Shown one piece after another: positions 34,907 to 45,167 of a DNA stretch of 64,000 nucleotides. Position 1 is the first letter of the stretch. The number at the start of each line of letters is the position of its first letter. The DNA is taken from assembly GCA_003132205.1 (NCBI GenBank), contig PKWY01000012.1, positions 1-64,000 on the forward strand. Reading direction: 5' to 3'. The DNA comes from Acidimicrobiaceae bacterium (GTDB lineage Bacteria; Actinomycetota; Acidimicrobiia; Acidimicrobiales; RAAP-2). Made by a program: the position numbers and the translations under genes. A model generated the notes under the pieces. That model made no database searches. It saw only the letters and a list, made by a program, of their open reading frames with translations, and was not told where the DNA came from.

Positions 34907-35815
34907 GTGACGACGAACCTGGGAACATCTCGAGGGGCGGGCCGTGCGCTTCTCTCGGCGATGCGTCCGCGCCAGTGGGTGAAGAACGGGCTCATCGCGG
35001 TCGCCCCCGGAGCGGCTGGCGTGCTCAGCCACGACAACGTGATCAGCCACGTCGTCGTTGCCTTCGTGGCTTTTTGCGCAATTTCCTCGGGAATGTACCT
35101 GCTCAACGACCTTCGAGACATCGAGGCCGACCGCAACCACCCCACCAAGCAATTCCGGGCCATCGCTGCGGGTGAACTGCCGACAAGCGTGGCCGCCGTA
35201 GCGTCGCTGGTGCTGCTGGCCATCGGCTTCGCGCTGCCCTTCACCATCGCCGCGCCCCAGGGGCTCCTCCTGATCCTCGGGCTCTACGTCGTGAGCACCG
35301 GGCTCTACATCATCTGGCTGAAGGAAGTCGCCATCATCGAGCTCGTCATCGTCGCCAGCGGCTTCTTCTTGCGGTCCTACGCGGGCGCCGTGGCGTGCCA
35401 TATCTACGTCTCGACGTGGTTCCTCGTCGTGGTCTCCTTCGGGGCGTTCTTCCTGGTCGTCGGGAAGCGATCGAGCGAGCTCTCGAAGGTCGGCGCCGGC
35501 AGCACCCGCAAGGTCCTTTCCGAGTACACCCCCGAGTTCCTGCACTCGGCGCTGACCCTGAGCGCCACGGTTGCGGTCACCGGCTACTGCCTGTGGGCCT
35601 TTGACACGTCGTCGACGGGCCTCTCCTCGATCCATCACCACATCGTGCCGATCCGGCTCACGGTGGTGCCCGTCGTGCTCGCTATTCTCTTCGTGATGCG
35701 GACCTCCGAGTCCACCAACGGGCAGTCCCCCGAGGACCTGATCCTGAAGGACCACACCGTGCAGGTGCTCCTGGCGCTGTGGGCGGTACTCCTGGGGATT
35801 GGAATCTACGTATGA
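34907..35815 (+). CDS. ubiA: Decaprenyl-phosphate phosphoribosyltransferase (UbiA family)
   Basis: The 302-residue polytopic membrane prenyltransferase (about nine helices) makes decaprenylphosphoryl-5-phosphoribose, the precursor of arabinofuranose donors. The Asp-rich motif YLLNDLRDIEADRNHPTK fits this subfamily, as does the length, which equals that of mycobacterial Rv3806c as I recall it. The GTG at 34907 lies 81 bp from the divergent mutase subunit gene. An open frame upstream is an overlap artefact. It overlaps dprE1 by four bases. Confidence 0.92.
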   Translation: MTTNLGTSRGAGRALLSAMRPRQWVKNGLIAVAPGAAGVLSHDNVISHVVVAFVAFCAISSGMYLLNDLRDIEADRNHPTKQFRAIAAGELPTSVAAVASLVLLAIGFALPFTIAAPQGLLLILGLYVVSTGLYIIWLKEVAIIELVIVASGFFLRSYAGAVACHIYVSTWFLVVVSFGAFFLVVGKRSSELSKVGAGSTRKVLSEYTPEFLHSALTLSATVAVTGYCLWAFDTSSTGLSSIHHHIVPIRLTVVPVVLAILFVMRTSESTNGQSPEDLILKDHTVQVLLALWAVLLGIGIYV

Positions 35816-37155
35816 CCCGCGCCACCCTCTACGGCTGGGGCCGCACGACCCCGAGCATCGCCGAGGTGCTCGCCCCCGCCAGCGAGGTCGAGGTCGCGGC
35901 TGAGCTCGCGAGAAGCCGCGGCGTCATCGCGCGCGGGCTGGGTCGCAGTTACGGCGACGCCGCGCAGCTGAGCGGCGGCGTGGTCCTCAGCAACCTCGAT
36001 CTGGGCGGTATCAGCGCCATCGGCCCTGAAGGCGTCGTCACCGTCGGCGCGGGAATCTCCATCGACGAACTGCTCGCGTTCGCGATCCCCCAAGGCTGGT
36101 TCGTTCCGGTGACCCCGGGCACCCGCCAGGTGACTCTCGGGGGCGCCATCGCCGCCGACGTCCACGGGAAGAACCACCACCTCGACGGATCCTTCGGGAA
36201 CCACGTGCTGGAGATGCGCATCGTCACCCCGAGCGGCGCCTTCACCATCTCGCCGCAGAAGGACGCCGAGCTCTTCTGGGCGACCATTGGCGGCATGGGT
36301 CTCACCGGAGTCGTGACCTCGGTCACGCTTCGCATGCTGAGGATCGAGACCGACCAGGTCATCGTCGACACCGAGCGGTTCCCCGACCTCGAAGGCGTCA
36401 TGAACGAGATGTCGCGAAGGGACGCCGAGTACCGGTACTCGGTCGCCTGGGTCGACTGCATGACCAGGGGCGCGCACATGGGCCGGGCCATCCTCACCCG
36501 CGGGCGCCACGCGGCGGCGAACGACGTGGACGCGCCCACGTTGAAAGCCCCCGCAAAGCCCCGGCTCTTCGTGCCATTCAACGCCCCGAGCGGGCTCTTG
36601 AACTCGCTTTCGGTGAAGGTCTTCAACGAACTCTGGTTCCGTTCGGCCCCGAAACATCAGGAGAACGAGCCCCAGTCGCTCTCCTCGTTCTTTCACCCGC
36701 TCGACGGCGTGCGCGACTGGAACCGCCTCTACGGACGGCGGGGCTTCGTCCAGTACCAGTTGAGCGTGCCCGACAGCGCCGGCGAGACCGTGACCAGCGC
36801 CATCCGCAGGCTCTCGTCGTCGGGCGTGCCGAGTTTTCTCGCGGTGCTCAAGCGGTTCGGGCCCGCCAATCCCGGAATGCTCTCGTTCCCCATGCCGGGT
36901 TGGACCCTGGCGCTCGACCTTCCGGTCGGTCCCGATGCCCTTCCCCAGGTGCTCGACGACCTCGACGAGCTGGTCCTGTCGGCGGGCGGACGGATCTATT
37001 TCGCGAAGGACGCGCGCCTCAGCCCCGACAAGGTGCGCGCGATGTACCCCGACCTCGACAAGTTCCTCGAGGTGAAGAACCGAGTCGATCCCGAGCAGCG
37101 ACTGATGAGCGATCTCGCCCGTCGTCTCGACCTAGTAGGAAGACAAAGAAGATAA
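35812..37155 (+). CDS. dprE1: Decaprenylphosphoryl-beta-D-ribose 2-oxidase
   Basis: This 447-residue FAD enzyme oxidises decaprenylphosphoryl-ribose to the 2-keto form. Motifs include ARGLGRSYGDAAQLSGG, DVHGKNHHLDGSFGNHV with His122/123, and the C-terminal YFAKDARLS with K399 (mycobacterial K418). The residue that aligns with mycobacterial C387 is A367, in PGWTLALDLP (mycobacterial sequence PGWNICVDFP). ATG 35812 overlaps the ubiA stop as ATGA. dprE2 begins two bases after its stop. Confidence 0.94.
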   Translation: MTRATLYGWGRTTPSIAEVLAPASEVEVAAELARSRGVIARGLGRSYGDAAQLSGGVVLSNLDLGGISAIGPEGVVTVGAGISIDELLAFAIPQGWFVPVTPGTRQVTLGGAIAADVHGKNHHLDGSFGNHVLEMRIVTPSGAFTISPQKDAELFWATIGGMGLTGVVTSVTLRMLRIETDQVIVDTERFPDLEGVMNEMSRRDAEYRYSVAWVDCMTRGAHMGRAILTRGRHAAANDVDAPTLKAPAKPRLFVPFNAPSGLLNSLSVKVFNELWFRSAPKHQENEPQSLSSFFHPLDGVRDWNRLYGRRGFVQYQLSVPDSAGETVTSAIRRLSSSGVPSFLAVLKRFGPANPGMLSFPMPGWTLALDLPVGPDALPQVLDDLDELVLSAGGRIYFAKDARLSPDKVRAMYPDLDKFLEVKNRVDPEQRLMSDLARRLDLVGRQRR

Positions 37156-37157
37156 AC

Positions 37158-37925
37158 ATGGAAAATGCCTTCGGACAGCCCCAGAGCGTCGTGGTACTCG
37201 GCGGAAGCTCGGACATCGCGCGAGCCATCACGAAGAAGCTCGCGGCCGCGCGCGCCCACACCGTCGTGCTCGCCGGACGCAACCAGGAGTTGCTGAACGC
37301 CGCCGCGAGCGACGCCCAGGAGTACGGCGCTACGAAGACCGACACCGTCCTCTTCGACGCCGAGGACGCCAGCAACGCCGCGCGCACGGTCACGGAGGCC
37401 TTCGAGAAGGTCGGGGACCAGGTCGACCTGGTGATCATCGCCGTGGGCCTGCTGGAGGACCAGCTGAGCATCGAGAACGACGCGCAAGCGACAGCGAGAA
37501 TGGCGATGGTGAACTTCACGTGGCCTGTCGCGGCGCTCGCGGAGATCCGCAGGCGCCTCGTCGCCCAGGGCAGCGGGCGGATCCTCGTGATCTCCTCGGT
37601 CGCGTCGATACGCATCAGACGCAGCGCGTACATCTACGGCGGCGCCAAGGCGGGGCTCGACCGGCTCTGCGACGGGCTCGCGGACTCGCTCGAGGGCACC
37701 GGCGTCACCCTGCATCTTCTGCGGCCCGGTCAGGTGCGTTCCAGGATGACCGAGGGCCAGCACGACGTCCCCTTCACGACCGGCGTGAACGAGGTCGCCG
37801 AGAACGTCATGAGGGGCCTCGCCGGCGGGGACCGCGTGATCTGGAGCCCACCGATCCTTCGCTACGTGTTCGCGATACTGCGCCACCTGCCCGCGCCGCT
37901 GTGGCGCAAGATCATGGACCGTTAG
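37158..37925 (+). CDS. dprE2: Decaprenylphospho-beta-D-erythro-pentofuranosid-2-ulose 2-reductase
   Basis: This 255-residue short-chain dehydrogenase reduces the DprE1 product to decaprenylphosphoryl-arabinose. The nucleotide motif is VVLGGSSDIARAI, the active-site Ser is in VISSVAS, and the YxxxK pair is in IYGGAKAGLD. The gap to dprE1 is two bases and the order ubiA-dprE1-dprE2 makes a complete pathway. The stop overlaps the convergent glycosidase by four bases. Confidence 0.93.
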   Translation: MENAFGQPQSVVVLGGSSDIARAITKKLAAARAHTVVLAGRNQELLNAAASDAQEYGATKTDTVLFDAEDASNAARTVTEAFEKVGDQVDLVIIAVGLLEDQLSIENDAQATARMAMVNFTWPVAALAEIRRRLVAQGSGRILVISSVASIRIRRSAYIYGGAKAGLDRLCDGLADSLEGTGVTLHLLRPGQVRSRMTEGQHDVPFTTGVNEVAENVMRGLAGGDRVIWSPPILRYVFAILRHLPAPLWRKIMDR

Positions 37926-39157
37926 CCTTTCGAACCGGCCTTCGTCGCGCTCTTGTTCAGTTCGTTGCCGCGAAGGCTCATCGCGAAGAAGTCGCGGTTC
38001 CACCAGTTGGTGAAGTAGCGCGACGGCGACGGCATCGAGCCAAGTAGGGTCGTGGCGTTGCTGCCGTTGAGCGAGGTTCCGATGGCCCCGCTGAACACCG
38101 AGTACTGCACCCATCCGGTGTTGATGTCGAGCTCCATCCCCCGCACCGCGCCGGCTCGGACCAGGACGTTGGCGAGGTCGCTGATCGAGAGGGCGGGCCC
38201 GCCCACGTAGACGAGCGCCCCGTTCTTGGTCTCGCCGATGCCCGAGCGCCACACGTTGAACGTGCCGCCGAGGGTGATGCCCCACTTGCTGGTGTTCTGG
38301 GCGGCAAGGCCGGGAACGGCCTTGCCGTGATCGACGATGAGGTCGAGGTTCTGGCGCACTGAGGCGATCTGGTTCGACATGGTGAAGTCACGACCCCACT
38401 CGCCGACCATCATCGTGCCGTCCTTGTAGATGACCACCGACGCGGCGCCGTTGCGCAGCGCCTTCACGAGACGGCCGCGCGTGTAGTAGCCGCCGTTCGC
38501 ATCCTGGATTCGAAAACCTGCGTTGAACGCGGCAACGATCGTCTTGGAATCAGTGGCGTTGATCGGCGCGGTGTACTTGTAGGGGCCCCCGCCGGGAATG
38601 TACGAGCCCGAATAGAGCTGGGCCTTCAAGAGCGTGGGGTCCATCCACGCGACACCCACGACGTAGCTCGTGTGAATGGCGTCGGGACGAACGAACGCCT
38701 CGTAGACGCCGGGAACTCCGTTCGCGGTCTCGCGACCCACCGGGTGCCACACGCCTTCACCGGGAAGCGCATGACCCGCGGGTGACGCGATCCGCGACGG
38801 GGTCGGCAAGTGACCGGACGCCGGAAGAGTGACCTTGCCCGAGCCCGAGCCGAACGATCCCTTCGGCGGCGCACCACCCTTCTTCGGCGGATTGAGACGG
38901 TACGCCTCGGCCTCGACCCAGTTGACGACGGGCCCCAGCCCGTGGGAACGGCCCCACTCGGCCGCGCGCGCCGACAGCGAGCTCCCGTAGCTCTGATTGG
39001 TCAGGGCAACGCCCAGGGTCACCGCGTAGTACCCGAAGAGCGTGACGGTGAAGAGGGCCAGCAGCACGACGGCTCGGCGCAACCAGTAGACCGACGCTGG
39101 ACGGCGGGGACTCGTGGGCGCGACGGGTGGTCGATAGACGGGCCGGCGCGAATTCAT
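37922..39157 (-). CDS. Phosphodiester glycosidase (NAGPA-like) family protein, membrane-anchored
   Basis: This 411-residue protein has a Pro/Arg-rich cytoplasmic N-terminus, one membrane helix (about 25-47) and a large outside domain. The domain holds KTIVAAFNAGFRIQDANGGYYTRG, VYKDGTMMVGEWGRD, LGGTF and GAVRGMELDINTGW, the pattern of the phosphodiester glycosidase/NAGPA domain (DUF2233-like), which removes GlcNAc or similar groups from phosphodiesters. ATG 39157 has GGGA upstream; a GTG at 39175 would add six residues. Its position opposite ubiA-dprE1-dprE2 hints at cell-envelope glycan processing. Confidence 0.8.
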   Translation of the reverse strand: MNSRRPVYRPPVAPTSPRRPASVYWLRRAVVLLALFTVTLFGYYAVTLGVALTNQSYGSSLSARAAEWGRSHGLGPVVNWVEAEAYRLNPPKKGGAPPKGSFGSGSGKVTLPASGHLPTPSRIASPAGHALPGEGVWHPVGRETANGVPGVYEAFVRPDAIHTSYVVGVAWMDPTLLKAQLYSGSYIPGGGPYKYTAPINATDSKTIVAAFNAGFRIQDANGGYYTRGRLVKALRNGAASVVIYKDGTMMVGEWGRDFTMSNQIASVRQNLDLIVDHGKAVPGLAAQNTSKWGITLGGTFNVWRSGIGETKNGALVYVGGPALSISDLANVLVRAGAVRGMELDINTGWVQYSVFSGAIGTSLNGSNATTLLGSMPSPSRYFTNWWNRDFFAMSLRGNELNKSATKAGSKG

Positions 39158-39233
39158 GGATTCCCATTCTGACACCTCGATCGCACGTGCCCTTACCAGG
39201 CTCTAAACGCCCATTAATAATGTCGTAAGAAGC

Positions 39234-41519
39234 TCACGCCCGACGAAGCGGCGTCATCGCGAGCACCAATTGCTTGGTGCCGTGCTCGTCGAAATTGACC
39301 GCGGCGCGACAGTGCGAGCCTTCCCCGTCCACCTTCACGACGGTGCCAAGGCCGTAGCGATCGTGCACGACACGGTCGCCCACCACGAGGCCGAGCTTCT
39401 CCGCGCCCGTCGAGCGCACCGGCGGTGCGGCGCCGTTTCCAAAGGCCCGGCCTTGGGTGAAGTCGGTGCCCCGCCCGACGAACCCGTCATCGTCGCGAGT
39501 GAAACTCGACCGCCGCGACGGCAGCGTCGCCGAAATATCGTGCACGAGTTCGGGCGGGATCTCCTGGAGGAAACGGCTCGCGATGGCGTCGACGTGGTTG
39601 CCCCACATCGTGCGGCTCCACGCGTGGGTGAGGGCCAGGTGACGCATGGCCCGCGTGATGCCGACGTAGCAAAGGCGGCGCTCTTCCTCGAGCTCGGCCT
39701 CGTCGGAGAGCGCGCGACGGTGCGGGAAGATCGTCTCCTCGAGTCCGGTGATGACCACGGCCGGGAATTCCAGTCCCTTCGCCACGTGCAGCGTCATCAA
39801 GGAGATCGCCCCCGCGCCGCCGTCGAGCTGGTCCGAGTCGGCGACCAGCGCCATGCGCTCGACGAAGTCCATCAAAGTGTCGTACTGCGACGCCGCGGAC
39901 GCAAGTTCGCCGAGGTTCTCGAGCCGTGAGTACGCCTCGTCGGAGTTCTCCGCGCGCAGCGCGTCGCCCATGCCCGACTCGCGGACAATGGCGTCGATCA
40001 TCTCTCGGGGGCTCAGGTCGTTCGCCAGGGCGCGAAGTTCGTCGAGCATGAACGAGAACTTCTCGGCGCCGGCGAGCGCCCTCGCGGTGAGCCCGGCGGC
40101 TTTGGCGTAGTGCGACGCCTCGGCGAAGGAGAGCCCGTTCTCCGCGGCGTAGGCGCCGAGCTTCACCTGGGCCGATTCGCCGATGCCCCGCTTGGGCTCG
40201 TTGATGACGCGCCGGGCCGACGCCTCGTCGCGAGGGTTAACGATGAGCCGCGCGTACGCCAGGGCGTTCTTGATTTCCTTGCGGTCGTAGAACCGCATCC
40301 CCGAGATGACGCGGTAGGGGATGTTGGCGCGCAGCATCTCCTCTTCCAGCACGCGGCTCTGCGCGTTCGTGCGGTAGAACACGGCCATCTGGTTCCAGTG
40401 GAGCTCGGACTCCGCGCGCAGGCGCCGCAGCTCGCTCGCGACCCACCGGCCCTCGTCGTACTCGTCGCCCGCCCGGTAGAGGCGGATCTTCTCTCCCTCG
40501 GCGCCCTCGGTGAAGAGGTTCTTCGCGTGTCGACTGGCGTTCTTCGAGATGACGGCGTTCGCCGCGTCGAGGATCGTCTGGGTCGAACGGAAGTTCTGCT
40601 CGAGCAGTATCACGTCCGAGTCGGGAAATCGCTGCTCGAACTGCAGGATGTTGCGCACGTCGGCCGCGCGGAAACGGTAGATCGACTGGTCCGAGTCGCC
40701 CACCACGCAGAGGTTGCGGTGTTTGGCGGCGAGCATCATCACCAGCTCGTTCTGCACGCCGTTGGTGTCCTGGAACTCGTCGACGAGCAGGTACTTGAAC
40801 CGGTTCTGGTACGAGTTCAGCACGTCGGGGTCGCGCTTCATCATCTCGACCGCGTTCAGCAGGAGGTCGTCGAAGTCCATGGCGTTCGCGAGTTTGAGCC
40901 GGTCGGCGTAGAGGCGGTAGATCTCCGCCACCCGACGACGGTGCGGGTCATCGCCGTGGCCCGCGGCCTCGTAGGCGGCCGGGGTGAGCATCTCGTTCTT
41001 CGCCGCCGAGATCGCCCCCGCCACACTGCGCGGCGAGAGTCGCTTGGTGTCGAGGTTGAGCTCCTTCATGATCCGCTCGACGGCGCTCTCGGCGTCGCCC
41101 GCGTCGTAGATCGTGAAGCCGCGCTGGAACCCGAGCACGTCCGCGTTGGCACGCAGCATGCGCAGGCAGGCCGAATGGAACGTCGAGACCCACATACGGT
41201 CCGCCTCTTCACCCACGAGATCGATAACGCGCCGGCGCATCTCGTCTGCGGCCTTGTTGGTGAAGGTGATCGCCATGATCTCCCAAGGTCGCGCGTCGCC
41301 CGACGCGAGAATGTGGGCGATCCGCCTCGTGAGGACGCGGGTCTTTCCCGACCCCGCGCCAGCGATGACGAGCAACGGGCCGCCGCGCTGCTCCACCGCT
41401 TGGCGTTGGGGTTCGGTGAGGCCCTCGAGCAGCGCCGACGGATCGAGGCGCGGCGACGGGTCCACCGGATCGTTACCCCACAGTGACGCGTCAGAGAAGG
41501 AAGTCCTCTTCACTCCCAC
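39234..41519 (-). CDS. pcrA: ATP-dependent DNA helicase UvrD/PcrA
   Basis: The 761-residue superfamily 1A helicase has [15 protein letters not shown] (Walker A), [22 protein letters not shown] (Walker B), [32 protein letters not shown] and CYVGITRAM, all SF1A motifs in order. It unwinds 3'-5' in nucleotide excision repair and replication restart. The N-terminal 25 residues are not conserved. The C-terminal segment [26 protein letters not shown] is the RNA-polymerase-interaction (Tudor-like) module of PcrA. Its GTG start overlaps guaA by ten bases; GTG 41513 would give a four-base overlap. Confidence 0.95.
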   Translation of the reverse strand: MGVKRTSFSDASLWGNDPVDPSPRLDPSALLEGLTEPQRQAVEQRGGPLLVIAGAGSGKTRVLTRRIAHILASGDARPWEIMAITFTNKAADEMRRRVIDLVGEEADRMWVSTFHSACLRMLRANADVLGFQRGFTIYDAGDAESAVERIMKELNLDTKRLSPRSVAGAISAAKNEMLTPAAYEAAGHGDDPHRRRVAEIYRLYADRLKLANAMDFDDLLLNAVEMMKRDPDVLNSYQNRFKYLLVDEFQDTNGVQNELVMMLAAKHRNLCVVGDSDQSIYRFRAADVRNILQFEQRFPDSDVILLEQNFRSTQTILDAANAVISKNASRHAKNLFTEGAEGEKIRLYRAGDEYDEGRWVASELRRLRAESELHWNQMAVFYRTNAQSRVLEEEMLRANIPYRVISGMRFYDRKEIKNALAYARLIVNPRDEASARRVINEPKRGIGESAQVKLGAYAAENGLSFAEASHYAKAAGLTARALAGAEKFSFMLDELRALANDLSPREMIDAIVRESGMGDALRAENSDEAYSRLENLGELASAASQYDTLMDFVERMALVADSDQLDGGAGAISLMTLHVAKGLEFPAVVITGLEETIFPHRRALSDEAELEEERRLCYVGITRAMRHLALTHAWSRTMWGNHVDAIASRFLQEIPPELVHDISATLPSRRSSFTRDDDGFVGRGTDFTQGRAFGNGAAPPVRSTGAEKLGLVVGDRVVHDRYGLGTVVKVDGEGSHCRAAVNFDEHGTKQLVLAMTPLRRA

Positions 41520-43051
41520 TCAATGGTGCCTGGCGGCTTGCTCGTCACGTCGAGCGCCACACGATTCACACCTTCGACCTCGCGGATGAGTCGATTGGCG
41601 ATCGACTCGATCACGTCGTAGGGAAGCCGAGCCCAGTCCGCGGTCATCGCGTCGTCGCTCGTCACCGCCCGGATGATTATCGGGTACGCGTAGGTTCGTC
41701 CATCTCCCATAACGCCCACAGTACGCACCGCCGGTAACACCGCAAAACTCTGCCAGAGTTCGCGGTAGAGGCCGGCCTTCTTGATCTCGTCCACGACCAC
41801 GTGGTCGGCGTTGCGCAGGATCTCGGCGCGCTCGCGGGTCACCTCGCCGACGATGCGAACCCCGAGGCCGGGGCCCGGGAACGGCTGGCGCCATACGATC
41901 TCGGCGGGCAGGCCGAGCTCCTCGCCGACGTGGCGGACCTCGTCCTTGAAGAGACCGCGCAGCGGCTCGACGAGGTCGAACGACAGGTCCTCGGGTAGCC
42001 CGCCCACGTTGTGGTGGCTCTTGATGTTGGCAGCGTGGCCCGAACCCGACTCGATGACGTCGGGATAGAGCGTGCCCTGGACCAAGAAACGCGGACCGTC
42101 GCCGCCCTTGCCCAGCTCGCGCGCCACGGCTTCGAACTCGCGGATGAACAGCTCGCCGATGATCTTTCGCTTGCGCTCGGGGTCGGTGACGCCGGCGAGC
42201 GCGTCGAAGAATCGATCCTGCGCCTTCACGTGGATCAGTTCCACGCCGAACTGACGGGTGAACGTCTCTTCGATCTGGTCGCCCTCGTTCTTACGCATGA
42301 GGCCGGTGTCGACGAAGACGCAGGTCAACTGCGATCCGACGGCCTTGGTGACGAGCGCCGCCGCCACCGCCGAATCGACGCCGCCCGAGAGGGCGCAGAG
42401 CACCTTCTCGTCCCCGACCTGCGCGCGAATCGCGGCGATCTGGTCCTCGATGATCGAGGTGTTGGTCCACGTCGGGGGGATGCCCGACACGTGGTGCAAG
42501 AAATCGGACAACAACTCCTGCCCGCGCTCCGAGTGGGCGACTTCGGGGTGGAACTGGACCGCGTACAGGCGCCGCGAGGAGTCCTCCATCGCGGCGACGG
42601 GCGCCTCGTGCGACGAGGCGGTGACGACAAAACCGCTCGGCGCCGCGGCGATGGCGTCGCCGTGGCTCATCCACACCGGACTTGCCGTCGGCCACTCGCT
42701 CATCAATTGCGAAGAGCCCTGACGGGTCAACTCGGTGCGGCCGTATTCGCCCGCTCCGGTTCTCGCCACGTCCCCGCCCAGCTGCAACGCCATGAGCTGC
42801 GCGCCGTAGCAAATGCCGAGGATCGGGATGCCGAGCTCGTAGATCGCGGGATCGAGTGAGGGAGCGGGAACCTCGTAGACCGACTTCGGCCCGCCCGAGA
42901 GGATGATCGCGGCGGGCGACTTCGCGCGGACCTCGTCGGCCGTGATGGTGCTCTGGACGATCTCTGAATAGACGTGGGCTTCGCGCACACGTCGGGCTAT
43001 GAGTTGGGCGTACTGGGCCCCGAAATCAACAACGAGAACGTTCGAGCTCAA
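41510..43051 (-). CDS. guaA: GMP synthase (glutamine-hydrolysing)
   Basis: The 513-residue enzyme converts XMP to GMP. The N-terminal glutaminase has the nucleophile in ILGICYGAQ and the His-Glu pair in [11 protein letters not shown]. The PP-loop of the synthetase is [12 protein letters not shown], and the dimerisation domain contains the usual [10 protein letters not shown]-terminus. The start overlaps the guaB3 stop by four bases. It is directly coupled to pcrA, an arrangement without a clear functional reason. Confidence 0.96.
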   Translation of the reverse strand: MSSNVLVVDFGAQYAQLIARRVREAHVYSEIVQSTITADEVRAKSPAAIILSGGPKSVYEVPAPSLDPAIYELGIPILGICYGAQLMALQLGGDVARTGAGEYGRTELTRQGSSQLMSEWPTASPVWMSHGDAIAAAPSGFVVTASSHEAPVAAMEDSSRRLYAVQFHPEVAHSERGQELLSDFLHHVSGIPPTWTNTSIIEDQIAAIRAQVGDEKVLCALSGGVDSAVAAALVTKAVGSQLTCVFVDTGLMRKNEGDQIEETFTRQFGVELIHVKAQDRFFDALAGVTDPERKRKIIGELFIREFEAVARELGKGGDGPRFLVQGTLYPDVIESGSGHAANIKSHHNVGGLPEDLSFDLVEPLRGLFKDEVRHVGEELGLPAEIVWRQPFPGPGLGVRIVGEVTRERAEILRNADHVVVDEIKKAGLYRELWQSFAVLPAVRTVGVMGDGRTYAYPIIIRAVTSDDAMTADWARLPYDVIESIANRLIREVEGVNRVALDVTSKPPGTIEWE

Positions 43052-44211
43052 TGGCCCATGCCTACGCCCTGCGAGCGCTGCAACTGCTTTCCTTCAGTCT
43101 GGATCGACGGGGCGAGCATGATCTCGGCCTTCTGGAACTCCTTCAAGGTCTCGTAACCGCACGTGGCCATCGAGGTTCGAAGCGCGCCGAACAGGTTGAG
43201 CCGGCCGTCGTTCTCGTGGGCTGGCCCGAGGAGAACTTCCTTCAACGTGCCCCTCACCTGCGTGCGAACGCGGGTGCCGCGCGGCAGCGTCGGGTGGAAC
43301 GTCGCCATTCCCCAGTGGAAGCCGCGCGCGGGCGCTTCGACCGCGCTCGTGAGCGGCGAACCGATCATCACCGCGTCAGCGCCGCAGGCAATGGCCTTCG
43401 CGATGTCGCCGCCCTTGCTCATGCCGCCGTCGGCGATGACGTGGACGTAGACGCCCGTCTCGTCGAGGTGGCGCATCCGCGCACCGGCGACGTCAGCGAT
43501 CGCGGTCGCCTGGGGCACGCCGATTCCGAGCACGGCGCGTGAGGTGCAGGCGTTGCCGGGGCCAACCCCAACGAGCACGCCGGCGGCACCGGTGCGCATG
43601 AGGTGAAGTGCGGCCTGGTAGCTCGCGCAGCCGCCCACGATGACCGGCAGTTCGAACTCGCGGATGAACTTCTTCAAGTTCAGCGGCTCCACGGTCTTGG
43701 AGACGTGTTCGGCGGAGACGACCGTCCCCTGGATCACGAGGATGTCCAGACCGGCGTCGAGGATGGTCTTCGCCATCCAGTCGGTGCGCGCGGGTGTCAC
43801 CGACGCCGAGATCGTGACACCTGAGGCCTTCATCTGCTTGATCCGCTCCGCGACGAGCTCGAGCTTGATCGGCTCGAGGTACATCTGCTGCATGCGGACG
43901 GTCGCCTTGTCGTCATCGAGTTCGGTGATCTCATCGAATAGCGAGGTGGGGTCCTCGTAGCGGGTCCAGAGACCTTCGAGGTTCAAGACGCCGAGCCCGC
44001 CGAGGCGGCCGAGCTCGATGGCGGTCGTTGGCGACATCGCGCCGTCCATCGCCGAACCCAGCAACGGCAGTTCGAACTTGTAGGCGTCGATCTGCCATGA
44101 GATGTCGACATCCTCGGGGTCGCGCGTGCGCCGTGACGGGACAATCGCGATGTCGTCAAAGCCGTACGCCTGACGCGCCGATTTATAGATACCGATCTCT
44201 ACTTCCGCCAT
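43048..44211 (-). CDS. guaB3: GuaB3-family IMP dehydrogenase-related protein
   Basis: The 387-residue TIM-barrel protein is related to IMP dehydrogenase but lacks CBS domains. The N-terminal segment [23 protein letters not shown] is typical of GuaB3, and the catalytic loop is [20 protein letters not shown] with Cys. The active-site flap is different from GuaB. GuaB3 proteins are widespread in actinobacteria and cyanobacteria; IMP dehydrogenase activity has been reported for a cyanobacterial one, but the role here is not certain. It is coupled to guaA. Confidence 0.88.
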   Translation of the reverse strand: MAEVEIGIYKSARQAYGFDDIAIVPSRRTRDPEDVDISWQIDAYKFELPLLGSAMDGAMSPTTAIELGRLGGLGVLNLEGLWTRYEDPTSLFDEITELDDDKATVRMQQMYLEPIKLELVAERIKQMKASGVTISASVTPARTDWMAKTILDAGLDILVIQGTVVSAEHVSKTVEPLNLKKFIREFELPVIVGGCASYQAALHLMRTGAAGVLVGVGPGNACTSRAVLGIGVPQATAIADVAGARMRHLDETGVYVHVIADGGMSKGGDIAKAIACGADAVMIGSPLTSAVEAPARGFHWGMATFHPTLPRGTRVRTQVRGTLKEVLLGPAHENDGRLNLFGALRTSMATCGYETLKEFQKAEIMLAPSIQTEGKQLQRSQGVGMGH

Positions 44212-44279
44212 GGTGACCTCCGCCTAAGAAAATGCGCCCCGAAACCGGGTGTGCTTGCCTTCCAATCTACTGGACGAAG

Positions 44280-45080
44280 TTAGGACCAAACTCGGCGCGC
44301 TTCGGGCCACTCGACCCCGGTCACGACACAGAGCAGTTCGGTGAGCATCCGGGCGGTGGCCCCCCAGACGATGTCGCCGGGAACCTGGAAGAAGTAGATC
44401 GGAAAGTAACCCTCTTGATCGACACCGGGGCGCACGTTCTCGCGGCGCCAACGCTCTTCGAGGAATGCTTCGTCGGCGACCAGTTCGGCAAGCGAAGTCG
44501 TGAAGACCCTCTCCACCTCGGCGGGGTCCGCGGTCAGGGTGGGGCGACCCTCGAGAACCCCAATTACCGGCCAAATCGCCGATCCCGAGGCAAAAGTCAC
44601 AATTGGACTGAGCCAGCCAACCGGCTCCACCGTTGAAGTGAGCAGGCCGACCTCCTCCTTAGCCTCTCGCAGCGCCGTCTGGATTGGCGTCTCTTGCCCG
44701 TCGCTTCTGCCGCCCGGCAGGGCGATCTCACCGCGGTGGCTACGAAGCTTGAAGGACCTCCGGGTCAGAATCACGTGCGTTTCGCCATCCTCTTCGAACA
44801 GCGCGACGAGCACCGCGGACTTTCGGGTGATGGGCTGGAACGCGCCGTCGGCCACGGCGGCCATTTCCACGGGGTCGCCCGGAATCGCCGAGATATCGAA
44901 GGTGCGTCCACTGGCCCTGAGGCGGTTCACCACCAGTTCGAGCGTGAAACCCGTTCGCTGCGCGGGAGCGAGTTCCGACCAGGGAGCGGGCGCGCCACGG
45001 CGGATGTCGTCGGGCTCCGGGATCACCTGCGGATGCTCATGGTCCCCGAAACGCGACGGCCACTCGGCGTTACGCGTCAT
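44280..45080 (-). CDS. Nudix hydrolase (CoA pyrophosphatase-like)
   Basis: This 266-residue protein has an intact Nudix box (G-x5-E-x7-REAKEEVGL) inside GGRSDGQETPIQTALREAKEEVGL. The upstream segment SFKLRSHRGEIALPGG is characteristic of the NudL/CoA-pyrophosphatase branch, so cleavage of CoA or similar dinucleotides is a fair inference. An N-terminal segment of about 90 residues precedes the domain. ATG 45080 follows GGGGAG; an upstream in-frame start is less likely. Confidence 0.85.
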   Translation of the reverse strand: MTRNAEWPSRFGDHEHPQVIPEPDDIRRGAPAPWSELAPAQRTGFTLELVVNRLRASGRTFDISAIPGDPVEMAAVADGAFQPITRKSAVLVALFEEDGETHVILTRRSFKLRSHRGEIALPGGRSDGQETPIQTALREAKEEVGLLTSTVEPVGWLSPIVTFASGSAIWPVIGVLEGRPTLTADPAEVERVFTTSLAELVADEAFLEERWRRENVRPGVDQEGYFPIYFFQVPGDIVWGATARMLTELLCVVTGVEWPEARRVWS

Positions 45081-45167
45081 TGAATCTCCCCTAGTGTGGA
45101 AGCGCACAAAGTGCACGGCTGGATTTTACTCGGCCCCCCCTGCTTTTCAACCCTGGAGAGAGTCCTC

